64,000 nucleotides of DNA. Source: Gordonia zhaorongruii (GTDB taxonomy: Bacteria > Actinomycetota > Actinomycetes > Mycobacteriales > Mycobacteriaceae). Both the position numbers and the translations under genes were made by a program. The notes under the pieces are model-generated. The model saw only the letters and a list, made by a program, of their open reading frames with translations. It was not told where the DNA came from and made no database searches. The first letter of the stretch is position 1; every line of letters starts with the position of its first letter. Location of the stretch: assembly GCF_007559005.1 (NCBI RefSeq), contig NZ_CP041763.1, positions 2,636,463 through 2,700,462 of the forward strand, given 5' to 3'. This document shows, one piece after another, positions 54,316 through 63,958 of this stretch.

Positions 54316-54414
54316 TGCGCCCAACTCCTTCATTGCTCAATCGGGACGTGCCCGCTGGTTCACCGGGAGGTCTGCCCCGCGGTGTCGCGGGCTTCACGCC
54401 CACATGGTCACGCG

Positions 54415-54786
54415 TCAGCCGAACACCATCAGTGTCAGCTTCGCGAAACCGATGTCCAGTCCTGCGATGATCGCCGTCACCACGACCACGAACGCGAGAA
54501 CCGCGATCGAGTAGTTGACCATCTCATTGCGCGTCGGCCAGATGACCTTGCGCATCTCGCCGACCACCTGCTTCAGGAAGACCCAGATGCGTGCGAACGG
54601 GTTCCGACTCGACGACGAAGCGGATTCCGCAGTGCGCGACGAGGTCGCGACAGCGGTGGCGTTCGCCCCTTCCGACCGACGTCCTCGCGCCGAGCGTTTA
54701 CCGCTCGGACGCAACTCGTCGGCCCGGGTGTCGTCGACCTCGATCGAGTCGTCGACGCCGTCGGCCTTGCGATCCCGCTTGGCCAC
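54415..54786 (-). CDS. secE: Preprotein translocase subunit SecE
   Basis: A 123-residue SecE of the SecYEG channel. It has a long hydrophilic cytosolic N-terminus (~1-70, Arg/Ser-rich), then the amphipathic conserved segment FLKQVVGEMRKVIWPTRNEM, then one membrane helix (SIAVLAFVVVVTAIIAGLDI). The start is taken as GTG 54784-54786 (VAKRDRK), because the open frame further upstream enters the tRNA-Trp gene. Located between tRNA-Trp and nusG as in mycobacteria. Confidence 0.88.
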   Translation of the reverse strand: MAKRDRKADGVDDSIEVDDTRADELRPSGKRSARGRRSEGANATAVATSSRTAESASSSSRNPFARIWVFLKQVVGEMRKVIWPTRNEMVNYSIAVLAFVVVVTAIIAGLDIGFAKLTLMVFG

Positions 54787-54825
54787 CTTCTCACCGATCC
54801 CTTCGTATGCATTCTGCCCCGAGGG

Positions 54826-54898
<73 letters not shown>

Positions 54899-55044
54899 TT
54901 GTACCGGATTCGACCCGGTACGTGTCAGGCTCTTACAACACCAACGCGCCACCCTATGGGCAGCGCGCAAGCCTGAAGAGCATCAGACCTAGTTAGTGTA
55001 GAGCAAACCGGCGGCCCGCCCCAACTCCGCTGTCCGCCGACCGC

Positions 55045-56130
55045 TCAGCGGAACTGCACGTGCGCCTGAGCCCGACCGAAGATCTTGCGGTCCCCCTGCT
55101 TGGCTACCAGTGCGATCACACCGCGGCGGGTTTCGCGGTCGAGCGAGCGGACCTTGCCGGTGAAGTCGACCTCCGCGTACCCGACGGTCGGCACGTATAC
55201 GGGACTGGTGAACCGAACGTTGTACTCGTAGATCGCGGCCGGGTCGCCCACGAACGCGCTGATGTAACTCGCACCGAGTCCCATCGTCTGCATACCGTGC
55301 GCGACGATCCCGTCGAGCTCGATGGACTGCGCCGCCTCCGGCGAGAAGTGAATCGGGTTCGGATCGCTCACGACACCCGCGAAGTTGACCAGGTTACCCA
55401 GGGTGAGCACCTTGGTGACCTGCGGCAGCTCCTGGCCCACCTCGAGACTGTCGAAATCGATCGCACCATAGGGCTGGGGCTTCAGGGTCGGGTCCGGCTC
55501 GTGGTACCTGTCGAACGGGCCGAAGACCGTCTGGCCGCCCTGCGGCTCGTGGTCGATCTTCATCATGACGTGATCGAGCTTGTCCATGACGTCGGGATCG
55601 ACCTCGACCGAGGGTCGCGCGACGAGCGAGGTGAACGTCGTCATCATCGGTTCGCCGTACTGATTCCAGACGATGTTCTTGGTGACCATCATGTCGGCGC
55701 CCATCGACTGACGGAACGAATCGAGCGACACATCGCAGATGAGCCGGTCACCCACTCTGATCGGCTGGTGGAGGACCAGTCGCTGATCGGTCTGCATGAT
55801 CTGCCACAGGTCGTAGCCGGTCACGACATCCTCGAACAGGCGGCGCTGCGCGACGATGCCGAGCATCGAGAAGAAGGTCGGTGCAGCGATGAGAGTGTCA
55901 TGCCCGAGCGCGGCGGCCCTCGCCTCGTCCCAGTGGACCGGATGATCGTCCTGCACGGCGCGCGCATGCTTGCGAATCTCCTCGCGCCCGACCTCGTAGT
56001 AGTCATCGACCGTGTAATTCAGTCCGATCATCGCCCTGGTGTGCTCGGCGACCTCTTCCGGCGTCATCTTCGCCCCGGCCTTCAACGCGGCGATCCTCGC
56101 CTGGATCTCCGGATCGTCAACCTGCGTCAT
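55045..56130 (-). CDS. hadAB: Fused (3R)-hydroxyacyl-ACP dehydratase HadA-HadB
   Basis: A 361-residue double-hotdog dehydratase of FAS-II mycolic acid elongation. The N-terminal half (~25-180) corresponds to HadA (noncatalytic, substrate-tunnel subunit; HWDEARAAALGHDTLIAAPT). The C-terminal half (~222-361) is HadB, with the hydratase catalytic Asp256 and His261 in SDPNPIHF. In M. tuberculosis these are separate genes followed by hadC; here the two are one polypeptide and no hadC follows, since the next gene is tRNA-Trp. The 223-bp upstream region contains a perfect 17-bp palindrome. Confidence 0.88.
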   Translation of the reverse strand: MTQVDDPEIQARIAALKAGAKMTPEEVAEHTRAMIGLNYTVDDYYEVGREEIRKHARAVQDDHPVHWDEARAAALGHDTLIAAPTFFSMLGIVAQRRLFEDVVTGYDLWQIMQTDQRLVLHQPIRVGDRLICDVSLDSFRQSMGADMMVTKNIVWNQYGEPMMTTFTSLVARPSVEVDPDVMDKLDHVMMKIDHEPQGGQTVFGPFDRYHEPDPTLKPQPYGAIDFDSLEVGQELPQVTKVLTLGNLVNFAGVVSDPNPIHFSPEAAQSIELDGIVAHGMQTMGLGASYISAFVGDPAAIYEYNVRFTSPVYVPTVGYAEVDFTGKVRSLDRETRRGVIALVAKQGDRKIFGRAQAHVQFR

Positions 56131-56233
56131 CGCTTCTCACTCCTCACCCCAGCCCCCGCGGGCCGTCGACATTCCCAGGACGCCCGGGGTTGTGCCGACG
56201 AAATCATTCACCTCACATGCTCCCAAATGTCAC

Positions 56234-56250
56234 CGATCGGTATCCGATCG
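56234..56250. promoter_or_regulatory. Perfect 17-bp palindrome upstream of hadAB
   Basis: CGATCGGTATCCGATCG: 7-bp arms around TAT, about 104 bp upstream of the hadAB ATG. Candidate operator for a dimeric regulator; no regulator is assigned. Confidence 0.4.
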
Positions 56251-56280
56251 TTACAGATATTCTGGGTGCAGACAAAATCA

Positions 56281-56314
56281 AGCGGGCCACCTCACGTGAA
56301 TGAGATGACCCGCT
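56281..56314 (-). terminator. Intrinsic terminator after rpmG
   Basis: On the minus strand an imperfect stem (AGCGGG...CCCGCT with inner TCTCA/TGAGG pairing) is followed by TTGATTTTG. A second 9-bp hairpin CTGACGTGC/GCACGTCAG lies at 56328-56350, right after the rpmG stop. Confidence 0.65.
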
Positions 56315-56353
56315 CGATTGGTCCGTTCTGACGTGCATGAAGCACGTCAGTGA

Positions 56354-56521
56354 TCAGCGCGACTCTTTATGAGTCTCGTGCTTGCCGCAGTTCGGGCAGA
56401 ACTTCTTGATCTCGAGACGATCGGGATCGTTGCGACGATTCTTCTTGGTGATGTAGTTACGGTGCTTGCACACCTCGCATGCCAAGGTGATCTTCGGCCG
56501 CACATCGGTTGAGGAAGCCAC
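56354..56521 (-). CDS. rpmG: 50S ribosomal protein L33 (zinc-binding form)
   Basis: A 55-residue protein, [18 protein letters not shown] at the start. It contains two CxxC pairs (CEVC and CPNC), so this is the zinc-ribbon form rather than the zinc-free paralogue made under zinc starvation. It starts at GTG 56519-56521. It lies between tRNA-Met and hadAB, as rpmG2 precedes hadA in M. tuberculosis. Confidence 0.95.
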   Translation of the reverse strand: MASSTDVRPKITLACEVCKHRNYITKKNRRNDPDRLEIKKFCPNCGKHETHKESR

Positions 56522-56610
56522 TTTGTTGCCTACTTTCGCGTCTTGCAGTTATCGGGCCCGCAGCGCGGTCCCTGGCGTTCGGGCCGGGCCGTGTGCCGGT
56601 GATCGATGTG

Positions 56611-56684
56611 TAGCGGTGGGGGGACTCGATCCCCCGACCTCACGATTATGAGTCGTGCGCTCTAACCAGCTGAGCTACACCGCC
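56611..56684 (-). tRNA. tRNA-Met (CAT), elongator
   Basis: A 74-nt tRNA with stem GGCGGTG/CACCGCT (one G-T pair at the end) and discriminator A. The anticodon CAT sits in CTCATAA. The paired first acceptor base and the D-arm do not look like an initiator. Confidence 0.93.
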
Positions 56685-56720
56685 CTGTCGGTCCCACCGC
56701 GTAAAGCCGCGAAACCAGCG

Positions 56721-56793
56721 AGCCCCCTGACGGAATCGAACCGTCGACCTTTTCCTTACCATGGAAACGCTCTGCCGTCTGAGCTAAGGGGGC
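56721..56793 (-). tRNA. tRNA-Thr (GGT)
   Basis: A 73-nt tRNA with acceptor stem GCCCCCT/AGGGGGC, discriminator T, and anticodon stem TTTCC/GGAAA around the loop ATGGTAA (anticodon GGT). The neighbouring tRNA-Met and tRNA-Tyr suggest a common leftward transcript toward rpmG. Confidence 0.94.
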
Positions 56794-56916
56794 GTGCCCG
56801 ATCACGAAGACTTGGCCAAGTCCACGCGAGTCAAGAGCCTCAACGAGGTTACACACACCGGAACCGTTAAACCAAAACCACTGGTCAGCAGGACACCCAT
56901 GGGGTAACCACGTACG

Positions 56917-56997
56917 TGGCAGATGAAGGATTCGAACCTTCGAAGCTTGCGCGACGGATTTACAATCCGCTCCCTTTGGCCGCTCGGGCAATCTGCC
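56917..56997 (-). tRNA. tRNA-Tyr (GTA)
   Basis: An 81-nt class II tRNA with a long variable arm. Acceptor GGCAGAT/ATCTGCC, discriminator A, anticodon GTA in TTGTAAA. It is divergent from yajQ and separated from tRNA-Thr by ~120 bp. Confidence 0.94.
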
Positions 56998-57125
56998 ATG
57001 TCACACCACGCATGTGCACGTCCCAGCAGGACCCGCACCGCGCTTCAAGCAACGGGAGCAAGAATACAACGAACCTCCCACATGCACGCAAATCTGCTGT
57101 TCAGGGACGGTGTAGGCTGCCGGGC

Positions 57126-57617
57126 ATGGCTGATTCATCGTTTGACGTGGTGAGCAAGATCGACCGACAGGAAGTCGACAACGCACTCAACCAGGCGGGC
57201 AAGGAGTTGTCGCAGCGCTACGACTTCCGCGGCACCAACACGACTATCGACTGGTCGGGCGAAGAGAAGATCGTGATCACCTCCGACGCCGAGGAGCGCG
57301 CACTCGCCGGTCTCGAGGTTTTCAAGGAGAAGCTGATCCGTCGCGACATCTCCCTGAAGGCGTTCGACGCCGGCGACCCCGTCTCCTCCGGTAAGACCTT
57401 CAAGATCTCCGGCGACCTCGTTGAGGGCATCGACCAGGAACACGCGAAGAAGATCACCAAGAAGATCCGCGATGAGGGCCCTAAGGGCGCCAAGGCGCAG
57501 ATCCAGGGCGACGAACTGCGCGTCTCGTCCAAGAAGCGAGACGACCTTCAGTCGATCATCGCGTTGCTCAAAGGTGAGGATTTCGGCATCGCGTTGCAGT
57601 TTGTGAACTACCGGTAG
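57126..57617 (+). CDS. yajQ: YajQ-family nucleotide-binding protein
   Basis: A 163-residue UPF0234/YajQ protein with the family start [20 protein letters not shown] and repeated beta-alpha domains ([20 protein letters not shown]). YajQ proteins bind nucleotides, and some bind cyclic di-GMP; the cellular role in actinobacteria is unclear. The start ATG 57126 is chosen because upstream sequence belongs to the tRNA-Tyr gene. Equivalent to M. tuberculosis Rv0566c, which also lies near htpX. Confidence 0.92.
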   Translation: MADSSFDVVSKIDRQEVDNALNQAGKELSQRYDFRGTNTTIDWSGEEKIVITSDAEERALAGLEVFKEKLIRRDISLKAFDAGDPVSSGKTFKISGDLVEGIDQEHAKKITKKIRDEGPKGAKAQIQGDELRVSSKKRDDLQSIIALLKGEDFGIALQFVNYR

Positions 57618-57660
57618 TACTTCGTTTTGCCCCAGCGGGCGGGCGCGGCGATCGAACGGG

Positions 57661-58533
57661 TCAGCCCCACTGGCCCCGATCGCGTGCCATCTCCTGGAGC
57701 CGTTCGATGCGCTCCTCGGTCGGCGGGTGAGTGGAGAAGAACCTCGAGAGCTTCTCGCCTGCCCGGAACGGGCTCTCGATCATCAGATGCGACTGGGTCG
57801 TCAGGTCCGGAGTCGGTGGCAGCGGGGCTGCCTGGACGCCCCCGGAGATCTTCCCCAGCGCCGATGCCAGCGCCAACGGATCGTTGGTTAGTTCGGCACC
57901 GGACTTGTCGGCCTGGAACTCCCTCGACCGGGACACCGACATCTGCACCACCGAGGCCGCGATCGGCCCGAGCATGGCGATCAGGATCATCGAGAACGGA
58001 CCCGGCCCGTTCTCCCGGTTGCCTCCGCCGAACATGCCCATGAACATCGCGAGGTTCGCCAGGCCAGTGATGACCGCGGCCATCGCACCGGCGATCGAGC
58101 TGATCAGGATGTCGCGGTTGTACACGTGCGACAACTCGTGTCCGAGCACCGCACGGAGTTCGCGTTCGGTGAGGAGATCCATGATGCCCGACGTGCAGCA
58201 GACTGCCGCGTTCTTCGGGTTCCGCCCGGTCGCGAACGCATTCGGCGACTCGGTCGGGCTGATGTGAAGCGAGGGCATCGGCTGATGCGCTTCGGTCGCC
58301 AGCTCCCTGACGATCCGGTAGAGGGCCGGCGCCTGGACTTCGGTCACCGGCTGAGCGTGCATGGCGCGCAACGACATCTTGGCGCTGTTGAAGTACGCGT
58401 AAGCGTTGGTGCCCACGGCCAGCAGGATCGCGCCGACCAGGATCAGCGTGTTCTGAAACAGTGCGCCGATACCGACGATGATCGCCGACATCGCGCCCAT
58501 CAATGCGGCGGTTTTAAGACCGTTGAAGTGCAC
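57661..58533 (-). CDS. htpX: Membrane zinc metalloprotease HtpX
   Basis: A 290-residue M48-family stress protease of the inner membrane that degrades misfolded membrane proteins. Two N-terminal transmembrane helices ([18 protein letters not shown] and [18 protein letters not shown]) precede the catalytic motif [14 protein letters not shown] second hydrophobic pair follows ([17 protein letters not shown] and [15 protein letters not shown]). The third ligand Glu is in [10 protein letters not shown]. The start is GTG 58531-58533, directly preceded by AAAGGAGG. Convergent with yajQ. Confidence 0.93.
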   Translation of the reverse strand: MHFNGLKTAALMGAMSAIIVGIGALFQNTLILVGAILLAVGTNAYAYFNSAKMSLRAMHAQPVTEVQAPALYRIVRELATEAHQPMPSLHISPTESPNAFATGRNPKNAAVCCTSGIMDLLTERELRAVLGHELSHVYNRDILISSIAGAMAAVITGLANLAMFMGMFGGGNRENGPGPFSMILIAMLGPIAASVVQMSVSRSREFQADKSGAELTNDPLALASALGKISGGVQAAPLPPTPDLTTQSHLMIESPFRAGEKLSRFFSTHPPTEERIERLQEMARDRGQWG

Positions 58534-58628
58534 CGCGCCTCCTTTACCCCGTTCCGAGTTCCATGAATTCAAACGCAGATCGGTGCCGAAAGGTTCCTCA
58601 ACCGCGGGATCTCACGTGATGTGCGCGA

Positions 58629-59645
58629 TCAGCCGATGCGGTCGGCCGTGTAGCGGACCAGTGAGGCGAACGCATCGTTCGCCGCCCCCGAGGGCAGAGT
58701 CTCGAGAAGTCCGTACGCTTCGTCGGCCATCTCCTGAAGTCTGGCCCGCGCAGCGCTCATCCCGTCAGCGGCCACCAGCAGGTGCAGGGCCTCGTCGACC
58801 TCCGCGTCGTCGGTGACGGCACGAGGTTCGCCGGTCGCCGGGTCGACGAGCAGTTCCCGGATCCGTGCGCTGTCGGCGCCGTCGCCTGCCAGTGCGTAGA
58901 TCACGGGCAGAGTGTGGACGCCTTCGCGCAGATCCGTGCCGGGAGTCTTCCCCGAGTCGCCGGTGACCGAAGCGATGTCGATGATGTCGTCCGAGACCTG
59001 GAACGCCGTGCCGATGATGTCACCGAGGCGGGTGAGCGTCTTGACCGTCTGCTCATCGGCTCCGGCCGTCATGGCCCCGAATCGTCCGGCAGCCGCGATC
59101 AACGAACCGGTCTTCTCCCACACCACCCGCAGGTAGTGCTCGACCGGGTCGCCGTCCTGCGGGCCGACGGTCTCGCGCATCTGACCGGTGACGAGCTCGG
59201 CGAACGTGTCGGCGATGATCCGGACGGCGTCCGGACCGAGCGTCGACACGAGGGCGGATGCACGGGCGAACAGGAAATCGCCCGCGAGGATGGCGATCGA
59301 GTTGGACCACCGGGAGTTCGCGCTCTGCGCACCGCGCCGCAGCGGCGCCTCGTCCATGACGTCGTCGTGGTACAGCGTCGCGAGGTGCGTCATCTCCAGC
59401 ACCGTCGCCGACGTGACGACGTCGTCGCACCCCGGATCGGTGCCGAAGTGCGAGGCCAGGATCGCGAACATGGGACGGAAGCGCTTGCCGCCCGCCTTCG
59501 CGAGATGGGTGGCGGCCTCGGTGAGGATCTGGTCACCCGACGACAGTTCTGCGATCAGCAGGTCTTCGACGCGAGCCAGCGACGTCTGAACCTGTCCGGC
59601 GAACTCGTCGGTGCCGAGGTCCAATCCGGCGAATGTGGACTTCAC
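58629..59645 (-). CDS. grcC1: Polyprenyl diphosphate synthase (GrcC1-like)
   Basis: A 338-residue trans-prenyltransferase that builds the long isoprenoid chain of menaquinone. The first Asp-rich motif is LYHDDVMDE, the second is VSDDIIDI, and LAKAGGKRFRP near the N-terminus binds isopentenyl diphosphate. Chain length cannot be safely read from sequence. It is divergent from menJ by ~100 bp and lies in the same menaquinone neighbourhood as in M. tuberculosis (Rv0562). Confidence 0.9.
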   Translation of the reverse strand: MKSTFAGLDLGTDEFAGQVQTSLARVEDLLIAELSSGDQILTEAATHLAKAGGKRFRPMFAILASHFGTDPGCDDVVTSATVLEMTHLATLYHDDVMDEAPLRRGAQSANSRWSNSIAILAGDFLFARASALVSTLGPDAVRIIADTFAELVTGQMRETVGPQDGDPVEHYLRVVWEKTGSLIAAAGRFGAMTAGADEQTVKTLTRLGDIIGTAFQVSDDIIDIASVTGDSGKTPGTDLREGVHTLPVIYALAGDGADSARIRELLVDPATGEPRAVTDDAEVDEALHLLVAADGMSAARARLQEMADEAYGLLETLPSGAANDAFASLVRYTADRIG

Positions 59646-59747
59646 GGGTCTTCGGGCCCCATCTCATCGGTGGTCCGGCCACCGTGGATTCGGCGGCCTT
59701 CGACACCAAGCAGCCTAGCGGTTTCGGGCGGGCGACATACTGGTCGG

Positions 59748-61019
59748 GTGACGAGCGCAACCTCAGGCGGCGGGGATTCGGACCGCACGATCCCCGACAG
59801 CGCAGACCTACTCGTAGTCGGTGCGGGTCCGGCGGGTTCCGCTGCTGCGGCGCACGCCGCGCTGTCGGGGCTCGACGTCGTCCTCCTCGACTCCGCCCGG
59901 TTCCCACGGGACAAGACTTGCGGAGACGGCCTGACTCCGCGTGCCCGTTCGGCGATGCACCAACTCGGCTTGGCCGCCTTTCTGGCCGACCGTCCGCGCA
60001 TCACCGGCCTCGAGCTGAACGGCTGGGGCGCCCGCCAACGGGTGGAGTGGCCTGATTCGCCCTTCGGCCGGTACGGCAGCGCAGTGCCCCGGACGGAACT
60101 CGACGACGCGATCCGGTTGTTCGCCGTCGACCAGGGCGCCCACATGGTCGAGGGGGCGAAGGCGATCGACGCCGAGGTGACCGGCGGCCGACTCGAATCG
60201 GTCACCGTGACGCGCGGCGGCGAGCGTTCACACATCTCAGCGAAGTCGGTGATCGTCGCCGACGGTGTGCGTTCGGTGCTGGGTAAGTCGCTCGGCCGAA
60301 CCTGGCACCGCGACACCGCCTACGGGGTGGCTGCCCGCTCGTACGCCGCATCGGACCGCTCCACGGATGAGTGGATGGGATCACATCTCGAACTGCACGG
60401 CACCGACGGCGAATTGCTGCCCGGGTACGGCTGGGTGTTCCCGCTCGGCGACGGAACGGTGAACCTCGGAGTGGGCGCACTCGCGACGGCCAAGCGTCCG
60501 GCGGCGATGGCGTTGCGTCCGGTTCTGGAGCACTACGCGCGCATGGTGACCGACGAATGGCGGCTGAGCGCCGCCCCGGAGCGCATGGTCTCGGCGCTGC
60601 TGCCGATGGGCGGAGCGGTGACCGGGGTCGCGGGCGTCAACTGGATGCTCATCGGCGACGCCGCGGCGTGCGTCAACCCGCTCAACGGCGAGGGCATCGA
60701 CTACGCCTTGGAGACCGCCGAAGCGGCGGTGGCGATGGTGGCGGCCGAATCGGATTTCACGCGCGCGTGGCCGGCGCATCTGCGCAACGAGTACGGGCAG
60801 GTCTTCGCTGCAGCCCGTCGCGCCGCGGGACTGCTGACCATGCCGCAGACGGTGCCGGTCCTCGGCAGGCCCGGCATCCGATCGGCTGCTCTGATGTCGG
60901 CGGTGGTCCGGGTGATGGGAAATCTGATGACCCCCGACGACACCGATCTGATCGCCCGCGCCTGGCGCACCGCCGGATCGGCCGCCATCCGATTCGAATC
61001 CCGGCCGCCGTTCACATAG
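59748..61019 (+). CDS. menJ: Menaquinone-type geranylgeranyl reductase MenJ
   Basis: A 423-residue FAD-dependent reductase. FAD motif: DLLVVGAGPAGSAAAAHAAL (residues ~21-40). PRDKTCGDGLTPRA is the geranylgeranyl-reductase family motif, and LIGDAAACVNPLNGEGIDYA binds FAD near the C-terminal half. M. tuberculosis MenJ (Rv0561c, 408 residues) saturates one isoprene unit of menaquinone, which matters for electron-transport efficiency. The start GTG 59748 gives the family length. Convergent with menG (42 nt gap). Confidence 0.88.
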   Translation: MTSATSGGGDSDRTIPDSADLLVVGAGPAGSAAAAHAALSGLDVVLLDSARFPRDKTCGDGLTPRARSAMHQLGLAAFLADRPRITGLELNGWGARQRVEWPDSPFGRYGSAVPRTELDDAIRLFAVDQGAHMVEGAKAIDAEVTGGRLESVTVTRGGERSHISAKSVIVADGVRSVLGKSLGRTWHRDTAYGVAARSYAASDRSTDEWMGSHLELHGTDGELLPGYGWVFPLGDGTVNLGVGALATAKRPAAMALRPVLEHYARMVTDEWRLSAAPERMVSALLPMGGAVTGVAGVNWMLIGDAAACVNPLNGEGIDYALETAEAAVAMVAAESDFTRAWPAHLRNEYGQVFAAARRAAGLLTMPQTVPVLGRPGIRSAALMSAVVRVMGNLMTPDDTDLIARAWRTAGSAAIRFESRPPFT

Positions 61020-61061
61020 CGGTCACGACCGGACCGGCGTCGCAAGCGACGACTGGGACCG

Positions 61062-61772
61062 CTACGCGCGCACCCCGCGGTGGATCGCGACGATCCCGCC
61101 GGTCTGATCGGTCCAGTCCACGTCGGCGAACCCCGCAGCCCGGATACGTGCGCCGAGCCCTTCCTGATCGGGCCATTCGCGGATCGACTCCGCCAGGTAC
61201 ACGTAGGCGGCGGGATTGCTCGACACCTTGGTCGCGACAGCCGGCAGCGCCTTCATCAGGTACTCCATGTAGACGGTCCGGAAGGGCCGCCAGGTGGGCG
61301 TCGAGAACTCGCAGATGACGAGACGCCCACCGGGCTTGAGGATGCGGCGCAACTCACCGAGGGCATGGTCGACGTCGGCGACGTTCCGCAGCCCGAAGGA
61401 GATCGTGGCCGCATCGAACGAGGCATCCGCGAACGGCAGGTGCAGGGCGTCGGCAGCCACCTTGGGCACATCCCGGTCGGCACCCGCGCGCAGCATCCCG
61501 CGCGAGAAGTCCGCTGCGACGCAGGTCGCGCCGGAAGTCGCGAGCTCGGTGGTCGACACCGCTGTTCCGGCGGCGAGGTCGAGAACGACGTCGCGCGGGC
61601 GCAGGGCGAGCGCACGGCGGGTGTTCCGTCGCCACAGGCGATCCTGTCCGAACGACAGCACGGTGTTGGTGACGTCGTAACGACGGGCGACTCCGTCGAA
61701 CATCTCGGCGACCTCGGAAGGGTCTTTGGCCAGGGATGCGCGGCTGCCTGCGGACTCGTCGCCTGTTGTCAT
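61062..61772 (-). CDS. menG: Demethylmenaquinone methyltransferase
   Basis: A 236-residue UbiE/MenG-family SAM methyltransferase that makes menaquinone from demethylmenaquinone. The family signature [21 protein letters not shown] is at residues ~28-48 (quoted in part), with SAM motif [11 protein letters not shown] and the later [13 protein letters not shown]. It lies next to the membrane protein gene and menD, matching M. tuberculosis Rv0558. Confidence 0.92.
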   Translation of the reverse strand: MTTGDESAGSRASLAKDPSEVAEMFDGVARRYDVTNTVLSFGQDRLWRRNTRRALALRPRDVVLDLAAGTAVSTTELATSGATCVAADFSRGMLRAGADRDVPKVAADALHLPFADASFDAATISFGLRNVADVDHALGELRRILKPGGRLVICEFSTPTWRPFRTVYMEYLMKALPAVATKVSSNPAAYVYLAESIREWPDQEGLGARIRAAGFADVDWTDQTGGIVAIHRGVRA

Positions 61773-61782
61773 GGCTACGAGA

Positions 61783-62211
61783 CTATCCGCGTCTGCCTCG
61801 CCTGCCGATCTCGGCCACCGACACCATGAGCACGATGACGACGACCCAGCCCGCCGCGACGATCGATACGGCGGGCGTGATCGACAGACTCCCGTTCCGT
61901 CCGGCGGGCCGTGCGAGGGTATCGGGATCGGAGGCGTCGTAGTCGACGAGGATCCGCTGCCCGGTCGCGAGCTGCGTCGGATACAGGAGTCCGAGTTTCG
62001 GGTTGCGGAGCACGCCGTCAGGTGTCACGAAGTTGACGGCGGCGTGCAGCCGGTCAGCGGCGATCACCTCGGCGACGGCGGTCGCCCGGTTGGCGTCGAT
62101 CTTCGAGTCGTTCCGGAAAGCTCCGGCGACGATCACCGCACCGATCAACGTCACGAGGACGCCGAGCACCACCAGCGACAGCTGGATGCGCCTCTGAACA
62201 GTGGGTGTCAT
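61783..62211 (-). CDS. DUF3592-type membrane protein
   Basis: A 142-residue protein with two transmembrane helices ([20 protein letters not shown] at ~9-28 and [20 protein letters not shown] at ~112-131) enclosing an external domain with [19 protein letters not shown] and the DUF3592-like [11 protein letters not shown]. It starts at ATG 62211, 22 nt after menD. The position equals M. tuberculosis Rv0556, also a small membrane protein near menD. Function unknown. Confidence 0.8.
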   Translation of the reverse strand: MTPTVQRRIQLSLVVLGVLVTLIGAVIVAGAFRNDSKIDANRATAVAEVIAADRLHAAVNFVTPDGVLRNPKLGLLYPTQLATGQRILVDYDASDPDTLARPAGRNGSLSITPAVSIVAAGWVVVIVLMVSVAEIGRRGRRG

Positions 62212-62233
62212 GGAGAGCAAGATACCTGGCCGG

Positions 62234-63904
62234 TCAGCGCAGGCGCGCGCTGATCCGCTCATGGACGGGGCGCAGCGCCCGCCTGCTGGTCGGCACCTCG
62301 ACCACTTCGATCCCGCCTGCCGGTGCAGGACCGGCGAGTACTGCGGGGAGGTCGGTGAGGTCCGCGCACCGATGCGGAATGTGGAATCCGGCGCACAGCG
62401 CGGCGAGATCGGTCCGATGGGGTGTGCCGAAGATGCGCTCGTAGACGCCCGTGTAGTCCCCGCTGTCGAAGCGTGGGTCCCCCTGTTCGAGGAGCCCGAA
62501 GATCCCGCCGCCGTCGTCGTTCGCGACGACGATCCGCAGGTTGTGCGGGCGGGGTTCGGCCGGCCCGATCAGGAGGCCGGTCGCGTCGTGCACGAACGTC
62601 AGATCGCCCATCAGCGCGACGGTCCGCTGGTTGGGGTCCGTCGCGGTCAGGGCCGCGCCGATGGCGGTGGAGTTGGTGCCGTCGATGCCCGCGACGCCCC
62701 GGTTCGACATGACGACGACGCCGTCGGCGACGCCGCCCGCGAGAGCGATGTCGCGCACCGGATTGGATGCGCCCACGACCAGCCGGTCCCCCGGCTCCAG
62801 CAACCGCGCGACCGCCCGGGACATGTGGAGTCCAGTGGTGACATCTGCCGCGTCCAGTTCGGCATCGACCGACCGTACGGCCTTCCCATGCGCTGCCGCA
62901 GCCTCCGACAGCCAAGCCGAGGAGGGCGCGCCGGACGGGACGGCACGGGTTCCGGTGGCACGGACGTTTCCGGACACGTCGGGCCACCGGGGGCCGGTGG
63001 TGAGCGCGTACACGTCTACGGACGGATCGGCGAGCAGCCGGGACACCGACCGGTGCAAGGTGGGGCGGCCGCAGATGATGGCCTGCTGCGGACTCAGCGC
63101 GGGGAGCGCGAGCGGATGCAGCGGATTACGCGGGTGCGGCGCGGTCGGTTCGGCAACAGTCGGCAGGTCGGCGAGTTCGGGATGAACGCCCGAACCGTGC
63201 CCGGACACGACGACGGTGTCCCGCGACAGATCGATGTCGAGTCCGATGTCCAGGCGCCCGACCGGTGCCTGCGTCCACGGCGCACCGTCCGATCGACCGG
63301 CGAACATGCCGCCCGCGACGTCGGTCAGATCGGCGTCCGGATCGTCGGCGGCATCGGGGACGAGAGGTTCGCGCAACGGGATGTCGAATTGGACCGGGCC
63401 CGCGTTCCCGGTGCGTGCGCCCCGGGCCGACGCCAGCACGCGGCCGACCGCCGAGCGCCACTGCGAGTTGGTGTCGAGATCCTCTTCGGCCAGTCCCAGA
63501 CTGATCGTCGCCCGGACCTGCGTGCCGAAGATGCCGAACTGCTCGACCGTCTGGTTCGCGCCCGAGCCGAGCAGTTCGTACGGGCGATTGGCACTGACCA
63601 CGACCAGCGGCACGCGTGCGTAGTTCGCTTCGAAGACGGCGGGGCTCATGTTGGCCACCGCGGTTCCACTGGTCATCACGATCGGCACCGGGGTCTTGGA
63701 CGCCACCGCCAGACCCAGTGCGAGGTATCCCGCCGACCGTTCATCGATGCGCACGTGCAGCCTCAGTCGCTCCTGCTGATGGGCGGCGTGCAGCGCGAAC
63801 GCCAAAGGTGCGTTGCGCGAGCCCGGGCACAGGACGGCATCGGTCACGCCGCCGCGGATCATCTCATCGACGATCACGCGTGCCTGCAATGTGGACGGAT
63901 TCAT
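62234..63904 (-). CDS. menD: SEPHCHC synthase MenD
   Basis: A 556-residue ThDP enzyme that joins isochorismate and 2-oxoglutarate, the first committed menaquinone step. The N-terminal domain has [20 protein letters not shown]. The ThDP/Mg motif is [15 protein letters not shown]. The C-terminal domain ends SARLR. It heads the leftward run menD-DUF3592-menG and is divergent from a methyltransferase-like gene; a perfect palindrome lies in the 54-bp spacer. Confidence 0.94.
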   Translation of the reverse strand: MNPSTLQARVIVDEMIRGGVTDAVLCPGSRNAPLAFALHAAHQQERLRLHVRIDERSAGYLALGLAVASKTPVPIVMTSGTAVANMSPAVFEANYARVPLVVVSANRPYELLGSGANQTVEQFGIFGTQVRATISLGLAEEDLDTNSQWRSAVGRVLASARGARTGNAGPVQFDIPLREPLVPDAADDPDADLTDVAGGMFAGRSDGAPWTQAPVGRLDIGLDIDLSRDTVVVSGHGSGVHPELADLPTVAEPTAPHPRNPLHPLALPALSPQQAIICGRPTLHRSVSRLLADPSVDVYALTTGPRWPDVSGNVRATGTRAVPSGAPSSAWLSEAAAAHGKAVRSVDAELDAADVTTGLHMSRAVARLLEPGDRLVVGASNPVRDIALAGGVADGVVVMSNRGVAGIDGTNSTAIGAALTATDPNQRTVALMGDLTFVHDATGLLIGPAEPRPHNLRIVVANDDGGGIFGLLEQGDPRFDSGDYTGVYERIFGTPHRTDLAALCAGFHIPHRCADLTDLPAVLAGPAPAGGIEVVEVPTSRRALRPVHERISARLR

Positions 63905-63918
63905 GTCGGTCAGCTTAT

Positions 63919-63939
63919 GCGGCCGGATAATCCGGCCGC
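63919..63939. promoter_or_regulatory. Perfect palindrome in the menD divergent spacer
   Basis: Nine-bp arms GCGGCCGGA/TCCGGCCGC around TAA (63919-63939), 15 bp from the menD start and 20 bp from the divergent gene. Placed to affect both promoters; candidate operator. Confidence 0.45.
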
Positions 63940-63958
63940 GGACTCGTACCGTGAGGCG

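Noticed and set aside
56611-56684. Initiator tRNA-fMet
   Set aside because: The acceptor end is paired (G-T) and the anticodon stem lacks the three G-C pairs typical of initiators.
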